Counted from the first letter of the stretch, positions 24,585-34,490 are shown. The stretch: 64,000 nt of DNA from Neptunicella plasticusilytica (GCF_047922965.1 NZ_CP150481.1:4392700-4456699); one strand, 5' to 3'. A program made the numbers and translations. Notes: generated from the letters alone by a model not told the origin.

Positions 24585-25352
24585 TTATTCCTGTTCTGCG
24601 CAAATCACCTTTACGCCTTGTTGTTCGATGCATTGCCGAGCCGACGACGAAATATCTGAATCTGTAACCAGCACAGAAATCTTCGACCAGGGCAATTCCA
24701 CATTGGGTATTTTGTGTTCCAGTTTGGCTGATTCAGCCATGACAATAACTTGATTAGAGACCTCAGCCATCACCCGGCTCAGGTTGGTTAATTCGTTGAA
24801 CGTGGTGGTACCTTTTTGTATGTCCAGACCGGCAGCGCCTAAAAAGGCTTGATCAAAGTTATAGGCGCGTAGAATTTGCTCTGCCATCTGCCCCTGAAAA
24901 GAGCGGGACTGGCTGTCCCAGGTTCCTCCGGTCATTAACACCGTCGGCTCGTTTTCGTCGTCGACCAGTGTTTGCGCTACGTGCAAGGCATTGGTCATAA
25001 CCACCAAACCGGGTTTTTGTGCAAGGTAGGGAAGCATCGCTGCAGTGGTGCTACCGCTGTCGATAACTATCCGTGAATGGTCCTTAATCAAACTGAGCGC
25101 AGCTTTGGCGATGCTTTTCTTTCTATTCGAAACTTTTTCATCGTTGGCTGACATATTTTTACCATGGACTGCCACTGCACCACCAAACTTGCGCAACACC
25201 AGCCCTTTGTCTTCAAGAAAAGACAGGTCTTTGCGTATCGTCACTTGCGATGTTGAAAATGCCGATTTTAGCTCATCAACCGTGACTTTACCGTGCTGAT
25301 TAACGAGTTCAACAATGGCACTACGGCGTTGTTGGGTGTTTCTTTTCTGCAT
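24585..25352 (-). CDS. DeoR-family transcriptional regulator of the glm genes
   Basis: A 255-residue DeoR/GlpR-type repressor. The N-terminal helix-turn-helix is VTVDELKSAFSTSQVTIRKDLSFLEDKG. The C-terminal sugar-phosphate sensor domain has DSGSTTAAMLPYL and FLGAAGLDIQKG, which in this family bind a sugar phosphate. Its position between glmU and glmS suggests it responds to an amino-sugar phosphate and controls glmS. A 10-bp inverted repeat upstream of its start, with a third half-site over the start codon region, is a plausible self-operator. It is sometimes called GlmR in related bacteria; I leave the symbol blank because the ligand is inferred. Confidence 0.88.
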   Translation of the reverse strand: MQKRNTQQRRSAIVELVNQHGKVTVDELKSAFSTSQVTIRKDLSFLEDKGLVLRKFGGAVAVHGKNMSANDEKVSNRKKSIAKAALSLIKDHSRIVIDSGSTTAAMLPYLAQKPGLVVMTNALHVAQTLVDDENEPTVLMTGGTWDSQSRSFQGQMAEQILRAYNFDQAFLGAAGLDIQKGTTTFNELTNLSRVMAEVSNQVIVMAESAKLEHKIPNVELPWSKISVLVTDSDISSSARQCIEQQGVKVICAEQE

Positions 25353-25399
25353 CTAAACGTAATTTATAATTTCGAAAAGAAACTATATTAGTTTCTTTT
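25338..25399 (-). promoter_or_regulatory. candidate operator of the DeoR-family regulator
   Basis: A perfect 10-bp inverted repeat, aaaagaaact (25375-25384) with agtttctttt (25390-25399), lies just upstream of the regulator. A further half-site gtttctttt (25338-25346) covers its first codons. The same strand of the half-site recurs 53 bases apart, about five helical turns. Confidence 0.55.
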
Positions 25400-25434
25400 T
25401 TAAACAAATGCAAAAGCTATTTTGGCAGATATAA

Positions 25435-25461
25435 AAAAGCCGATAGTGACTATCGGCTTTT
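25435..25461 (-). terminator. intrinsic terminator downstream of glmU
   Basis: A 12-bp stem (aaaagccgatag with ctatcggctttt) around a TGA loop, with further A residues on the plus strand that give a T-run on the minus strand. It lies about 32 bases past the glmU stop. Confidence 0.85.
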
Positions 25462-25492
25462 CCTCGGATGGTGTGGCAATCAGATCATCGAA

Positions 25493-26854
25493 TTAACTCT
25501 TTTTGACGGGGCGTTGCCATCCTTCGATATTACGTTGCTTGCCGCGAGCAATCGCCAGCTCGCTGTCGCCAATATCTTTGGTAATAGTTGAGCCGGCGCC
25601 AACCGTAGCATTAGCGCCTATATTGGCTGGTGCCACCAATGCACTATTGGAACCGATAAAGGCACCGTCACCAATCACCGTTTTGAATTTATTGACGCCA
25701 TCGTAGTTACAGGTAATAGTCCCAGCACCAATATTCACACCCTCACCAATATCGGCGTCGCCAAGATAAGTCAAATGGTTGGCCTTGGAGCCTTTACCCA
25801 ATACCGATTTTTTCATTTCAACGAAGTTGCCAACTTTGGCTCCCTCGTGCATAACGGCACCAGGCCGCAAGCGGGCATAAGGCCCAACATGACACTGCTG
25901 ACCAACTTGGGCATCCTCAATAATAGAATTGGCTTCTATTACCGCTCCATCAGCAATACTGCAGTTGCGCAAAATACAGTTGGCTCCAATTTTTACACCG
26001 TTACCCAGCTTAACCTGTCCTTCAATGATCACGTTAATATCCAGGCTTACATCTTCACCAGCCAGCAAATTGCCGCGTAAATCGAAACGGGCAGGATCAA
26101 TAATTGATACACCCTGCATCATCAGTTCATTAGCTTGTTCCAGCTGATAAGCCCGTTCAATTGCCGCCAGCTGTTTACGATTATTAATACCTTCCACCTC
26201 AACCGGACAGGAAGGATGTGCTGCCTTAATCGTTTTTCCTTCCGACGCGGCCATGGCAATAACGTCAGTCAGATAAAATTCTCCCTGCGCATTATTACTG
26301 TCAAGGCTGCTTAGCCAGCGCTTCAGGTCACTGCCGCGCATCACCATCATGCCGGTATTAATTTCATTAATTTTCAACTGCTCTGAATTTGCATCTTTGT
26401 GTTCGACAATCGCCACCACCTGATCGCCATTGCGTATAATGCGGCCCAACCCAGTCGGATCTTCAAGCTCAACGGTTAGCAATGCCAAATCTGCAGTTGC
26501 CTTAACAGACAACAAATTTTCCAGAGTAGAGGCCTTAATCAACGGCGCATCACCCACCAGAATTAACACGTCTTCATTGTCATCAAGGCAAGGAACAGCC
26601 TGTTGTACCGCATGGCCCGTGCCCAATTGTTCGGCTTGCAGGCACCAGTTAAGATCCGGTTGGCTAATCGCCTGTTGGAGCTGGTCGCCACCGTGGCCAT
26701 ATACTAGATGAATTTTGTTTGCGCCCAAAAGGGTCACAGTATCGATAATATGCTGCACCATGGGTTTGGCTGCAATAGGATGCAGAACTTTGGGTAATGA
26801 CGACTTCATGCGGGTTCCCTTGCCCGCAGCCAAAATAACAACTGAAAATGACAT
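25493..26854 (-). CDS. glmU: bifunctional GlmU (glucosamine-1-P acetyltransferase / GlcNAc-1-P uridyltransferase)
   Basis: A 453-residue bifunctional enzyme making UDP-GlcNAc. The N-terminal uridyltransferase domain begins LAAGKGTRMKSSLPKVLHPI and contains YGHGGDQLQQAI and EQLGTGHAVQQA. The C-terminal left-handed beta-helix acetyltransferase shows hexapeptide repeats and the conserved RLRPGAVMHEGAKVGNFVEMK with the catalytic-site segment NYDGVNKFKT. Length is normal. It is followed by its own terminator and then by the DeoR-type regulator and glmS. In many relatives glmU lies next to atpC; here 18 kb separates them. Confidence 0.97.
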   Translation of the reverse strand: MSFSVVILAAGKGTRMKSSLPKVLHPIAAKPMVQHIIDTVTLLGANKIHLVYGHGGDQLQQAISQPDLNWCLQAEQLGTGHAVQQAVPCLDDNEDVLILVGDAPLIKASTLENLLSVKATADLALLTVELEDPTGLGRIIRNGDQVVAIVEHKDANSEQLKINEINTGMMVMRGSDLKRWLSSLDSNNAQGEFYLTDVIAMAASEGKTIKAAHPSCPVEVEGINNRKQLAAIERAYQLEQANELMMQGVSIIDPARFDLRGNLLAGEDVSLDINVIIEGQVKLGNGVKIGANCILRNCSIADGAVIEANSIIEDAQVGQQCHVGPYARLRPGAVMHEGAKVGNFVEMKKSVLGKGSKANHLTYLGDADIGEGVNIGAGTITCNYDGVNKFKTVIGDGAFIGSNSALVAPANIGANATVGAGSTITKDIGDSELAIARGKQRNIEGWQRPVKKS

Positions 26855-27049
26855 ACAAGATCCTGTATTATGACAATGCTGAACTATTGTAACGAGCTGG
26901 CACGATTCTACCAGCGCTCGAGCTGAAAACGGGCTAATAATTTCCGTTTTCAGTGGAACAGTTTATTGGTGTGGCAAAGTACTGATGCTGTACGATAATA
27001 GAAACTGCTGCCTTCCAATCTTGATAATAAAAATAAAGCGAATTTTACT

Positions 27050-28465
27050 TTGCCGAAAAAGAAGTCTTTCCACCATATTGTTGTGTTGCTCTATATTGCG
27101 ATCATTTTTGCCATCGGTGCCGCTGCGTTTTGGGTCATCAGTGACATTGTCGCCAGCCAAAGTTACAAGCAGCAGCAGGCTATCTCCCCAGTATTTACCT
27201 TAGTAGAAGAAGAATTGCTGGAACCTATGCATATAGCCAAAACCTTGGCTACCGCCAGGATCTACGACAAGTATTTCCATGATCAGAGCATTTCCGATCA
27301 ACAGATCATTCAGGACCTGGGTAAGCTCGAATCACAGTTTGGTCTGGGGTTTTATCTGGCCAAGGAAAGCAACCGCAAACAGTATAATTCCGACGGCAGT
27401 TCTTTTGATCTAATTGAAGGAAAAGTCGGCTGGTATTTTGAATTACAAAAAGAACCGCAGGATTTCCTGGCAGTATTAGGTAAAAGGGAAGATGTGCACC
27501 TGTATATTGATGTCAAACAGTACGATGAAATAGGCAATTTCATTGGTTTTGTGGGCATCGCTAAAAGCTTAAAAGATTTCTTGACCTCGTTCCGCAATTT
27601 TCGCCAGGCGTACGGCCATGAATTTGTATTCACCAATAGCCGTGATGAAATTGTTTTATCTTCAAAGGAAAAGTGGCTTCCAGACGGATTGCACCTCAGC
27701 ACTGTCAATGATCTTCCCTGGTTTAACCAATTTAGACGTAAACAATTGGCCAATAGCGAGCGCAGTAAACTGATACAGACTGATGAAGGAGAGCTACTGA
27801 TATCCCAGTTTGATATTGAAGCACTGGACTGGAAGCTGTATGTCATTACGCCCTTGTCTGAACGTCAGTCAGAAATAAACAAGGTATTTATTTTCTATGT
27901 TTTTATCCTTTTTGCGCTGCTATTTATTGTTTATAAAGTGGTACAGCATTTTATCCGCGAATATCTGCAAACCATTGATAATAAAATTAACTACGATCCG
28001 CTTACCAAGCTCTCCAACCGCCATCATCTGGAACAACAATTTAGTTTGCTGTCAGAGGAATACCAGCAGATAGGCATCATTATTGTTGATATCGATCACT
28101 TCAAACAGGTCAACGATACTCACGGGCACAATGCTGGCGACTTAGTGCTGCAAATGCTGGCCAAATGCCTGAACGAAGCCATCCGTAAACAGGATATCGC
28201 CGGTCGTTGGGGTGGTGACGAGTTTGTCATTCTGTTACCCGGTTCGGATACCGACAATGCCTTGCAGATTGCTCGGCGCTGCAAGGAGTTACTGGCCAAA
28301 GAAAGAGTCTATTTGAGCCAGTCCAGCCTTGAAATCTATGCCAGTTTTGGCGTGACCACAGCAAAAAACATGCACAACCTGACAGCCTTGCTGGAAGTGG
28401 CTGATAAAGCCTTATATCAGGCTAAAAATGATGGCCGCAATCGGATATGTTATCTGTCCATCTAA
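27050..28465 (+). CDS. membrane-bound diguanylate cyclase (GGDEF)
   Basis: A 471-residue inner-membrane enzyme making cyclic di-GMP. One helix spans about residues 9-29; a periplasmic sensor of roughly 240 residues follows, and a second helix lies near 275-295. The C-terminal GGDEF domain starts at NYDPLTKLSNRHHLE. The active-site loop is Gly388-Phe392 (WGGDEFV) and the inhibitory I-site RKQD (Arg379-Asp382) is intact five residues before it, so product inhibition is expected. No EAL domain. The start is TTG: an in-frame stop codon lies upstream and no ATG precedes the first membrane helix. It is divergent from glmU. Cyclic di-GMP made here could influence the exopolysaccharide locus, but that is a guess. 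Confidence 0.9.
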   Translation: MPKKKSFHHIVVLLYIAIIFAIGAAAFWVISDIVASQSYKQQQAISPVFTLVEEELLEPMHIAKTLATARIYDKYFHDQSISDQQIIQDLGKLESQFGLGFYLAKESNRKQYNSDGSSFDLIEGKVGWYFELQKEPQDFLAVLGKREDVHLYIDVKQYDEIGNFIGFVGIAKSLKDFLTSFRNFRQAYGHEFVFTNSRDEIVLSSKEKWLPDGLHLSTVNDLPWFNQFRRKQLANSERSKLIQTDEGELLISQFDIEALDWKLYVITPLSERQSEINKVFIFYVFILFALLFIVYKVVQHFIREYLQTIDNKINYDPLTKLSNRHHLEQQFSLLSEEYQQIGIIIVDIDHFKQVNDTHGHNAGDLVLQMLAKCLNEAIRKQDIAGRWGGDEFVILLPGSDTDNALQIARRCKELLAKERVYLSQSSLEIYASFGVTTAKNMHNLTALLEVADKALYQAKNDGRNRICYLSI

Positions 28466-28507
28466 GAATTAAGGTGCCAAAAAGCGTAGTGAACAATCAC
28501 TTATGAA

Positions 28508-29413
28508 TTAAACCGGCCGGTTTGCAACTGTGGGTTTAAGACGCCTGATTCTGGCCTGTAACAGTCCACTGGTTAAACTCACGCCCAGCATAATAGTTAC
28601 CGCTCCTACCAGCATCGTTAACGTGATTTGCTCTGCCAAAAATACCGCTCCCCACAGCAAGCCAAATACCGGCACCAGATAGGCAACCGATACCGCGTTA
28701 CGAATTCCGACATTGGCAATGAGTCTAAAATACAAAATATAGGCAATACCGGTACAGGCTATCCCTAACACCGCGACTTGCCACCAGGCCGTTGCCGTCG
28801 GCATCGAAGCCGGCCAATAGTAAAATGCCAAAGGCAGCAAACAGATCGCCGAGAAAAATTGACTGCCTGTAGCAATTGCCAGAGAGCGGACTCCGGTCAA
28901 GTAACGTTTGGTTAAACATACCGCCAAACCATACAAAAAGGTTGCTCCCAAACCAGCAACTACAGGCAATATAACGATTGAATCCGTCTGATAACCTCGC
29001 CCCAACACCAGCACAATAACACCTGAAAAACCGAGCAACAGTCCAAAGATTGCACTGGCGGATAAGCGCTCGCCTAACCAGGTAAAGGCAATGATTGCGG
29101 CAAACATCGGTGCACAGGCATTAATGATGGAGGTATAACCCGCTCCCAAAAATAACGTGGCATAAGCAAACAAGCAAAACGGAATAGCGGTGTTGACTAA
29201 ACCCACTATAAAAATCGCTTTCCAATGCCGTAAACAATCCCTGAATTGCCCGGACATCATCATAAATGGCAATAACACCAGCGTTGCGACAGCTGTACGG
29301 ATCGCAATCAGGCCAATAGGTCCAAACTGGGGAGCTCCTTCACGCATAAATAGAAATGACGCTCCCCACAACGCTGACAATATCAACAGCTCAAGCAAAT
29401 AAAGGGGTCTCAT
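28508..29413 (-). CDS. EamA/DMT-family transporter
   Basis: A 301-residue inner-membrane protein with about ten hydrophobic helices in two EamA repeats (first near LLILSALWGASFLFMREGAPQ, second from VVAGLGATFLYGLAVCL). This is the drug/metabolite transporter superfamily; many members export amino acids or nucleobases, but the substrate cannot be read from sequence. Its start overlaps the stop of ogt by four bases (ATGA), so it is last in the ada/alkA-ogt-transporter operon. Confidence 0.85.
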   Translation of the reverse strand: MRPLYLLELLILSALWGASFLFMREGAPQFGPIGLIAIRTAVATLVLLPFMMMSGQFRDCLRHWKAIFIVGLVNTAIPFCLFAYATLFLGAGYTSIINACAPMFAAIIAFTWLGERLSASAIFGLLLGFSGVIVLVLGRGYQTDSIVILPVVAGLGATFLYGLAVCLTKRYLTGVRSLAIATGSQFFSAICLLPLAFYYWPASMPTATAWWQVAVLGIACTGIAYILYFRLIANVGIRNAVSVAYLVPVFGLLWGAVFLAEQITLTMLVGAVTIMLGVSLTSGLLQARIRRLKPTVANRPV

Positions 29414-29859
29414 AATTGCTCCAGTTTAAGTAGATATTCTTTGCGAAACAGGCCGCCAGCATAGCCGGTTAATTTACCATTGCTGCCAATAATACGATGA
29501 CATGGCACCACAATGGCGATCGGATTTTTGCCATTCGCAGATCCGACTGCGCGCACCGCTTTGGGGTTACCGATAGAATCAGCGATATCCGCATAGCTGC
29601 AAGTTTTACCGTGTGGCACTGAAGTCAATGTTTTCCACACCTGTTGTTGAAATAGGGTGCCTGCAGCTGCCAGTGTCAGATCAAATTCACGCCGTTGATG
29701 ATTAAAATACTCATCCAGTTGAGCAATAGCTTGCTCAACATGGGCATTGTGTTGTTCGGGAAATTGGCACTGCTCTACAAACTTGATTCGTTGAATTCCC
29801 TCATCACTGGCGGCAATTTCAAGCCAGCCAATATCTGTATTGAGATAACCAATATTCAT
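29410..29859 (-). CDS. ogt: methylated-DNA-protein-cysteine methyltransferase
   Basis: A 149-residue O6-alkylguanine-DNA alkyltransferase. Acceptor Cys120 is in VVPCHRIIGSNGKLTGYAGG. The helix-turn-helix arginine finger lies in PKAVRAVGSANGKNP. FQQQVWKTLTSVPHGKTCSY matches the family. ATG 29859, with GGAG six bases upstream, is chosen over longer versions; it overlaps the stop of the preceding Ada-AlkA gene as ATGA. It removes alkyl groups from guanine O6 by irreversible self-alkylation. Together with its neighbour it forms a compact alkylation-repair operon. Confidence 0.93.
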   Translation of the reverse strand: MNIGYLNTDIGWLEIAASDEGIQRIKFVEQCQFPEQHNAHVEQAIAQLDEYFNHQRREFDLTLAAAGTLFQQQVWKTLTSVPHGKTCSYADIADSIGNPKAVRAVGSANGKNPIAIVVPCHRIIGSNGKLTGYAGGLFRKEYLLKLEQL

Positions 29860-31205
29860 GTTCGACTCCATAATTGAAAGGTTAAGTAGCTGCGCCATGG
29901 CGCAGCCAATTGCGGATCAAGCTGTAATTGCGCCAGGCGCTTTTTTATTACCAGATCGGTTCCCAGCCAGATATCCGGATTGGACTGACCACGCATACGG
30001 GCATAATCCACCGTCCAGGGACCGATTCCTTTGATTTTCAACCAGTTTTGCAACTCGTCAGTTGGATCTTCAAGCTGATATTCGGCCAAGCGGCGCAATG
30101 TTTCCCTTCTGGCATTAGGCATGCCTAAAAAAGTCAAATCTGACTGCATAACCGCCTGGGGCGGCGGAAAACTGTAACGACCATCCTGCTCGCTGCCCAA
30201 TTGGTGTACTAATTTGGACAATAACTTAATTGCCGCTGTTACTGATATTTGTTGCCCTAAAATAGCTCTGCAACCTGCTTCAAAAGGGCTCCAGACTCCC
30301 GGCAACCTGAGCCCTGAGACTATGTCCTGACGCGGCATGCCAAGATCCTCAAAATGTCGTTCAATCAAATGGCTGTCAGCGTCCAGATCAAGAATACGGC
30401 GAATTTGCGCCAGTACCGGCTTGAGTATCGACAAATTTTGCAAATCCAGCTCCACCAAAAACTGATGACTATCGTGCTGGTATCGGGCACAAAAATATCC
30501 GCCGACGCCATCGAGCGAGAAAGTTCTGGCATAGCTATCTTCACTGACCCACTCCATATCCGGCACCGCGCGCATGGCCAGAAAATCCCGGAGCTGCGGC
30601 CAATTATAAGGTGGTCTGAATGACAAACTAAGCCGCAACGATTTGTGTTGTATATGTTTGCTGGATCTAATTTGTTTTGGCGTCAATTGCAGTGTTTTTT
30701 TCAGATTATCCTGCAATCGCCGCGATGACTGGAAACCGCTGGCGGCAGCAACCTGTTCTATATTCAGTGACGTTTCATGCAATAATTTTTTAGCAAACAG
30801 CATTTGTTGGCAGAGTTGATATTGCTTGGCACCAATACCGACTTTTTGCTTAAACAATTTACGTAAGTAACGATCGGATATGCCAAGCTTGCTGGAAATC
30901 TGCTCCAGTGATAATTCCGGAAATTCAGCCAATAATGTCAGTGCCCGTTCGACAGTCGTATCTACGCCTTTCCAGGCGCAGGAATAGGGTGCGCTATCAG
31001 GACGGCAGCGCAAACAAGGCCTGTATCCGGCCTGCATGGCCAATTCAGCTAACGGATAGTATTCAACATTTTGTTCTTTAGGCGGGTTAGCCGGACAAAT
31101 AGGCCGGCAAAATATCCCCGTCGATTTAACCGCAACAAAAAACTGGCCATCAAATCGGGCATCACGAGCCAGCCGGGCCTGTTGGAAAGAAATTATATCA
31201 GTCAT
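29856..31205 (-). CDS. Ada N-terminal/AraC/AlkA fusion DNA glycosylase-regulator
   Basis: A 449-residue multidomain protein. Residues 1-75 are the Ada methyl-phosphotriester domain with the zinc cysteines Cys33, Cys37, Cys64 and Cys67 (IFCRPIC and RPCLRCRPD). Residues ~80-185 are an AraC helix-turn-helix. Residues ~195-449 are an AlkA-type 3-methyladenine DNA glycosylase with helix-hairpin-helix LKIKGIGPWTVDY and a catalytic Asp in LGTDLVIKK. Methylation of a cysteine by DNA phosphotriesters should switch on DNA binding, while the AlkA part removes alkylated bases. The same gene is coupled to ogt, so the damage sensor probably induces its own operon. This Ada-AlkA layout is known in other bacteria. 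Confidence 0.92.
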   Translation of the reverse strand: MTDIISFQQARLARDARFDGQFFVAVKSTGIFCRPICPANPPKEQNVEYYPLAELAMQAGYRPCLRCRPDSAPYSCAWKGVDTTVERALTLLAEFPELSLEQISSKLGISDRYLRKLFKQKVGIGAKQYQLCQQMLFAKKLLHETSLNIEQVAAASGFQSSRRLQDNLKKTLQLTPKQIRSSKHIQHKSLRLSLSFRPPYNWPQLRDFLAMRAVPDMEWVSEDSYARTFSLDGVGGYFCARYQHDSHQFLVELDLQNLSILKPVLAQIRRILDLDADSHLIERHFEDLGMPRQDIVSGLRLPGVWSPFEAGCRAILGQQISVTAAIKLLSKLVHQLGSEQDGRYSFPPPQAVMQSDLTFLGMPNARRETLRRLAEYQLEDPTDELQNWLKIKGIGPWTVDYARMRGQSNPDIWLGTDLVIKKRLAQLQLDPQLAAPWRSYLTFQLWSRT

Positions 31206-31397
31206 ACATCACCTCAATGGGTTGAAGTGATGATTGTAGCGACTATTTATTTTTTTATGCGATAAAAACGGAACTGGATGTTACTAAGCCAGGTGGTTAA
31301 TCCAAAAAAATCATGGGGCAAGCCGCATAGAACAAAATACGCTAACTTGTATATGTCCTTTTAAGCTCCACCCCAATTCCGCAAGAAATGAACTGTC

Positions 31398-33362
31398 TTA
31401 TTTGGTTGAGGTTTTCAAATAGGTATAACCGGCCAGACAAGCTTCATAAAAATCAGTCCATTTCACCCCTTCACGCGGTTTGATTTGGCCGCTGGAAATC
31501 CGCTTGTCGATCATCTTTTTGACGTTCTGCGCCATAGCGGAAGGGTTATATTGCATAATCGACAATACGTCCCCCACCGACGAACCACTGACAAATTCTT
31601 CGATATAAAAATCTTCCGGATCGTCATCATAGCTGTATATGTGCACTTCATTTAAACGACCAAACAGGTTGTGCATATCGCCCATCACATCCTGATAGGC
31701 GCCGGTTAAAAACAGACCAATAAAATAATCTTCTCCCGGCTTGATTTTATGCATAGGGATCACATCGGAAATGCCATGTTCACCAACAAACTGATCAATT
31801 TTACCGTCACTGTCACAAGTAATGTCTACCAATGAACAATTCACTGTTGGTCGCTCGTTCATTCGGGTTAACGGCACAACCGGCAGTACCTGATCAATCG
31901 CCCAGGTATCGGCGGCCGACTGGAATACCGAGAAATTGCACAAATATTGTGACGACAGATTATAATCCAGCTCCTGCATTTCTTCCGGAACAAATTCCGC
32001 TGTACGCAGTTTTTGCTGCACTTCCATCATAATCTGCCAGTATAAGGTTTCTATCTTGGCCAACTCAGATAAACTAAGTACTCGCAGCTTGAAGGCATCC
32101 AGAGCCTGTTCTTTGTATTGTGAGGCGTCGTTAAATATTTCCTGGATACTGTCCGCTTCATCAACGGTTTCAGCCAAGCCACGCATATTGCTAACAAAAA
32201 CATGCTCGTCTTGCTGGGCCGATGTATCAAATTCCGCGCCACCACTACTGCGGATTTCGCCCATGATCTGGGTGACAACACAACTATGATGAGCGGTAAT
32301 CGCACGGCCGCTTTCGCTGACCAGATTGGGATGCGGGACCTTCTCCAGATCGCAGATTTCCTTGATACCGTAAACCACGTCCGCCACATATTCCTGCATA
32401 TTGTAATTGCGTGACGAATCGTTGGTGGACTGGCTGCCGTCATAGTCGATCCCCAGACCGCCACCGACATCTACGTATTCTAGTGGCACGCCCATACGAT
32501 AAAGTTCGGCGTAGATCCTGGCGCCTTCGCTGACAGCTTCTTTGACCGAACGAATATCGGTTAGCTGACTACCAATATGGAAATGTAATAATTTAAGGCA
32601 ATGATCCAGACCGTGTTCACGTAAATAGATAGTGGCATTAATAATCTCGGCGATAGTTAAACCAAATTTGGCACGGTCACCACCGGAGCCTTCCCATTTT
32701 CCGCGGCCCTTAACTGTCATTTTGGAACGTAAGCCCACTAACGGCTCAATCCCCACTTCTTTGGAGATTTTGACTAGCGATACCAGTTCGGAGAACTTTT
32801 CCACCACAACAATGATTTTACGCCCAAGCTTGCGACCCAATAACGCCAGACGCATAAACTCTTCGTCTTTATAACCATTTAAAATAGTTAACGAATCTTC
32901 GTTAGTGTTATAGGCCAGCGCGGTAATTAGTTCCGCTTTAGAGCCGGCCTCCAAACCATAATTAAAGGCTTCACCGGCATCGACAATTTCTTCCACCACT
33001 TCACGCATCTGGTTAACTTTAACCGGATACACGCCCATATAACTGCCCTGGTATTCTGCTTCAGCAATATTGTTACGAAAGGCGGTATTTAGCTGGGCCA
33101 CCTGCGAACGTAAAATATCGTGAAATCTCACTACTACTGGAAACTGAATGCCTTCCTGTTTGATTTCATCTAATACCGCTTTAAAATCGATACGAATATC
33201 AGGATTATTCAGATCGGGAGTGATCTTCAGGTTACCGTTTTGGCCAATGCCAAAATAACCACCACCCCAACGATTAACGCGATACAAACGCTCGGCATCT
33301 TCAATTGTCCAATCTGCCAAAATATTATCTCCCATGCGGGTCTGTTGACCTTTCATATTCAT
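31398..33362 (-). CDS. speA: biosynthetic arginine decarboxylase
   Basis: A 654-residue PLP enzyme that turns arginine into agmatine. The N-terminus YRVNRWGGGYFGIG and the PLP-lysine segment YPVKVNQMREVVEEI are diagnostic. HFHIGSQLTDI, VDVGGGLGIDYDGS and SESGRAITAHHS follow in family order. Length fits the family. ATG 33362 is taken; a GTG one codon earlier and an ATG two codons later are alternatives. It lies downstream of speB with a 228-base gap, so agmatine made here goes to putrescine through the neighbouring agmatinase. Confidence 0.96.
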   Translation of the reverse strand: MNMKGQQTRMGDNILADWTIEDAERLYRVNRWGGGYFGIGQNGNLKITPDLNNPDIRIDFKAVLDEIKQEGIQFPVVVRFHDILRSQVAQLNTAFRNNIAEAEYQGSYMGVYPVKVNQMREVVEEIVDAGEAFNYGLEAGSKAELITALAYNTNEDSLTILNGYKDEEFMRLALLGRKLGRKIIVVVEKFSELVSLVKISKEVGIEPLVGLRSKMTVKGRGKWEGSGGDRAKFGLTIAEIINATIYLREHGLDHCLKLLHFHIGSQLTDIRSVKEAVSEGARIYAELYRMGVPLEYVDVGGGLGIDYDGSQSTNDSSRNYNMQEYVADVVYGIKEICDLEKVPHPNLVSESGRAITAHHSCVVTQIMGEIRSSGGAEFDTSAQQDEHVFVSNMRGLAETVDEADSIQEIFNDASQYKEQALDAFKLRVLSLSELAKIETLYWQIMMEVQQKLRTAEFVPEEMQELDYNLSSQYLCNFSVFQSAADTWAIDQVLPVVPLTRMNERPTVNCSLVDITCDSDGKIDQFVGEHGISDVIPMHKIKPGEDYFIGLFLTGAYQDVMGDMHNLFGRLNEVHIYSYDDDPEDFYIEEFVSGSSVGDVLSIMQYNPSAMAQNVKKMIDKRISSGQIKPREGVKWTDFYEACLAGYTYLKTSTK

Positions 33363-33590
33363 CACTGCTGGTGGTTATTTTTTCTTCTCACAAGGCAGAA
33401 AACGCGCAAATAGTGGTTCTCTTTAAGCGTTTGATAACGCAGTGAGAAGGGAAAATAGCCCCAGCCCTTCGGGTTGAGCCTGACAATCCCTCATTCTTTG
33501 TTGTAAACAGACTGATTTAGGTGACTAAACTACGCTGTTTACGCCTCGATTGAGAAATTTTCATTTCTCAACAGTGGTAAAGATGAAAGA

Positions 33591-34490
33591 TCAACAGGCC
33601 CTAGTGAGACACAGGATTAATTCCCGCACCACTTTTGCTGCAAAAACGGAACTGTTACCGGAGGAATCAATCTCCGGCGATAGTTCAACCACATCGGCAC
33701 CGACGAAGTTTTTCTGAGCCAAGATTTTGACCAGTTTGATAAAGGAATGAAAATCCTCTCCGCCCGGTTCGGGGGTGCCGGTACCAGGAAAAATACCCGG
33801 GTCAAAATAATCAAGATCCAGTGTCAGATAAATTGGCCTGTCGGCCGGGATCGCATCAATTTCGTCAATAAACGAGTTACGACAAGTACGAATAGTGCGA
33901 TTTGAACGCATCCATTCATATTCTTCCTTGGTTCCTGAGCGGATCCCGTACTGGATAAGTTGGTGATCGGGCCCGAAATGGTCCAATGCCCGACGAATAA
34001 TCGACGCATGGGAATAGTGATAACCCAAATAGCCATCGCGCAAATCCGCATGTGCATCCAGATGGATCAGGACTAAATCCGGGTATTGATGTAAATAGGT
34101 TTTTATCGGTGCATAGGAAATAGAATGCTCACCGCCAAGTGTCAGTACTTTAATTTGCTGGTCGGCAATATTGGCAGGCGCAAACAGACTTTCAAAGTCA
34201 GTAGTGGCATTTTGCCACTGCTGTTCGGCATCACTGCTTTCACCCAGACTCAAGTTACCCAAATCAAAGAAATCCCGTTGGGCGATATCTTGATCCAGGT
34301 AAGGAGAATAACTTTCGATATCATCAGATACGTCGCGCAAAGCATCAGGCCCCATGCGAGTACCTTTACGAAAACAGGCCGTCCCGTCAAATCCAAAGCC
34401 GATCAGGTACAACTGTCCAGCTGCAAGATTATTTGCTGGTTTTGCCTTGTGGAATGGAATAGAAGGTGCTTGTAACGGAATGCTAATCAT
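33591..34490 (-). CDS. speB: agmatinase
   Basis: A 299-residue ureohydrolase that splits agmatine into putrescine and urea. The binuclear manganese ligands are visible in GGEHSISY, HLDAHADLRD and TLDLDYFDPG. The usual family length and the pairing with speA make agmatinase far more likely than arginase. It precedes speA on the same strand. A 9-bp hairpin (33550-33571) lies between them without a T-run, possibly a processing or attenuation site. Confidence 0.93.
   Translation of the reverse strand: MISIPLQAPSIPFHKAKPANNLAAGQLYLIGFGFDGTACFRKGTRMGPDALRDVSDDIESYSPYLDQDIAQRDFFDLGNLSLGESSDAEQQWQNATTDFESLFAPANIADQQIKVLTLGGEHSISYAPIKTYLHQYPDLVLIHLDAHADLRDGYLGYHYSHASIIRRALDHFGPDHQLIQYGIRSGTKEEYEWMRSNRTIRTCRNSFIDEIDAIPADRPIYLTLDLDYFDPGIFPGTGTPEPGGEDFHSFIKLVKILAQKNFVGADVVELSPEIDSSGNSSVFAAKVVRELILCLTRAC

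Noticed and set aside
33550..33571. 9-bp hairpin between speB and speA as an intrinsic terminator
   Set aside because: There is no T-run on either side and speA follows in the same direction; kept only as a possible processing site.
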